Of a DNA stretch of 15,545 nucleotides, positions 14,738 to 15,545 are shown piece after piece. This DNA is from Verrucomicrobiota bacterium (GTDB lineage Bacteria > Verrucomicrobiota > Verrucomicrobiia > Limisphaerales > JAFMIX01), in contig JAPLTZ010000309.1 of NCBI GenBank assembly GCA_026397895.1, forward strand, positions 465 through 16,009, written 5' to 3'. Position 1 is the first letter of the stretch. The number at the start of each line of letters is the position of its first letter. Below the pieces are notes generated by a model. That model ran no database searches. It saw nothing but the letters and a program-made list of their open reading frames with translations, and was not told the origin of the DNA. The position numbers were made by a program, and so were the translations under genes.

Positions 14738-15545
14738 ATGAAATCCGTCTTCCCCGTTTCTGCAGCACTGACACTGCTGCTTATTCTTGGCACTCAATCC
14801 GGTGCGGCGGCGGACAATATTCTGCTGGAAGCTGAGCGGTTTGATTCGCCCGGCGGCTGGGTTGTGGATCAGCAGTTCATGGATCAGATGGGCTCGCCGT
14901 TTCTGCTCGCGCACGGGCTGGGCGAGCTGGTTCGCGACGCGGAAACCACGGTGAAATTTCCGGCATCGGGAAAATACCGCATGTGGGTGCGGACCCGCGA
15001 TTGGGTCGCGCCATGGAAAGCGCCCGGCGCGCCCGGCAAATTCCAAGTGCTGGTCAACGGCAAACGTCTCGCCACCACCTTCGGCACGGAAGGCGCGGAC
15101 TGGCATTGGCAGGACGGCGGCACGGTGAAAGTGCGGGAAACCACCAAAGTCGCGCTGCACGACCTCACCGGCTTCGAGGGCCGCTGCGATGCGATTTTGT
15201 TTTGCAAGGACGACAAATTCCAACCGCCAAACGAACTCGCCGCATTGACCAAATTTCGCCGCGACGCACTTGGCTTGCCGGAGTCGCCGGAGGACGGCGG
15301 GCATTACGACCTCGTCGTGGTCGGCGGTGGCATCGCGGGAACGTGCGCGGCAATTTCTGCGGCTCGGCTCGGCCTCACCGTCGCGCTCGTCCAAGACCGC
15401 CCGGTGCTGGGCGGCAACGGCAGTTCCGAAGTCCGCGTCTGGCCGGAGGGACACATCAACCAGCAGCCGTTCCCTCACATCGGTGATGTCGTTGCGGAAC
15501 TCCTCCAACGCAAAGCCACCACCGACGGCAACGCCAAGGACGCAC
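14738..15545 (+). CDS. Secreted FAD-dependent oxidoreductase, 3' part outside the window
   Basis: From ATG 14738 the frame stays open for 269 codons to the window end. Residues 1-25 are a signal peptide (VSAALTLLLILGTQSGAAA). Residues about 27-175 form a beta-rich, carbohydrate-binding-like domain (ILLEAERFDSPGGWVVDQQF, FPASGKYRMWVRTRDW, GKFQVLVNGKRL). At about 189 a Rossmann FAD-binding motif begins, YDLVVVGGGIAGTCAAISAA with GxGxxG-type glycines, followed by VLGGNGSSEVRVWPEG, which fits the FAD_oxidored (PF12831-like) group. Secreted proteins of this layout are common in Verrucomicrobiota, Planctomycetota and Bacteroidota, often among polysaccharide-utilisation genes; their substrate is mostly unknown. 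The C-terminal half is missing here. Its high GC content resembles the genes left of 8740 rather than the adjacent secreted-protein block. Confidence 0.88.
   Translation, partial: MKSVFPVSAALTLLLILGTQSGAAADNILLEAERFDSPGGWVVDQQFMDQMGSPFLLAHGLGELVRDAETTVKFPASGKYRMWVRTRDWVAPWKAPGAPGKFQVLVNGKRLATTFGTEGADWHWQDGGTVKVRETTKVALHDLTGFEGRCDAILFCKDDKFQPPNELAALTKFRRDALGLPESPEDGGHYDLVVVGGGIAGTCAAISAARLGLTVALVQDRPVLGGNGSSEVRVWPEGHINQQPFPHIGDVVAELLQRKATTDGNAKDA

Noticed and set aside
14672..15508. A 278-codon leftward frame opposite the FAD oxidoreductase gene.
   Set aside because: The rightward frame has a signal peptide and a clear FAD-binding motif; the leftward one is a high-GC shadow.

Overview
The window looks like chromosomal DNA from a Verrucomicrobiota bacterium, probably of the Pedosphaera/Limisphaerales type. 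This is judged from gene content and protein style, not from a marker-gene search. The clues are a PduL-type phosphotransacylase next to a DeoR regulator, a GH63/MGH1-like glucosidase, very large secreted proteins with a shared C-terminal domain, a secreted FAD-dependent oxidoreductase, and almost no Shine-Dalgarno sequences.

Layout. (1) 1-1809: the 5' part of a leftward pduL gene runs off the left edge. It faces a rightward DeoR-family regulator and a DJ-1/PfpI-family gene. The PduL N-terminus looks like a microcompartment encapsulation helix, so the rest of a PVC-type microcompartment operon may lie just outside the window. (2) 1796-3669: leftward leuA (2-isopropylmalate synthase) with a complete leucine attenuator upstream: a 24-residue leader peptide with 8 leucines, an antiterminator segment and an intrinsic terminator. 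(3) 3674-7215, all leftward: a nucleotidyltransferase-fold gene with a small overlapping partner, a glucosidase gene interrupted by an amber codon, and a small membrane protein. (4) 7284-8740: a secreted LysM/coiled-coil protein, convergent with uppP (undecaprenyl-diphosphatase). (5) 8741-14215: a visibly AT-richer block with two large secreted proteins sharing a C-terminal domain of about 340 residues. The second has a seven-bladed VCBS/FG-GAP propeller and is frameshifted. (6) 14252-15545: the RNase P RNA gene (leftward), then the 5' part of a secreted FAD-dependent oxidoreductase running off the right edge.

The strongest regulatory signal is the leu attenuator, whose competing stems can be read base by base. 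A second theme is sigma70-like promoters placed so that transcription would begin at or next to the start codon (leuL, the LysM gene, the VCBS gene, the FAD gene). The rnpB promoter, where the RNA 5' end can be placed independently, has the same spacing. A third theme is instability around the secreted-protein block: an A9 tract in a promoter spacer, a G10 tract in a propeller, and a frameshift that looks like loss of one copy of an 8-bp tandem repeat. No tRNA, CRISPR array, transposase or integrase was seen.
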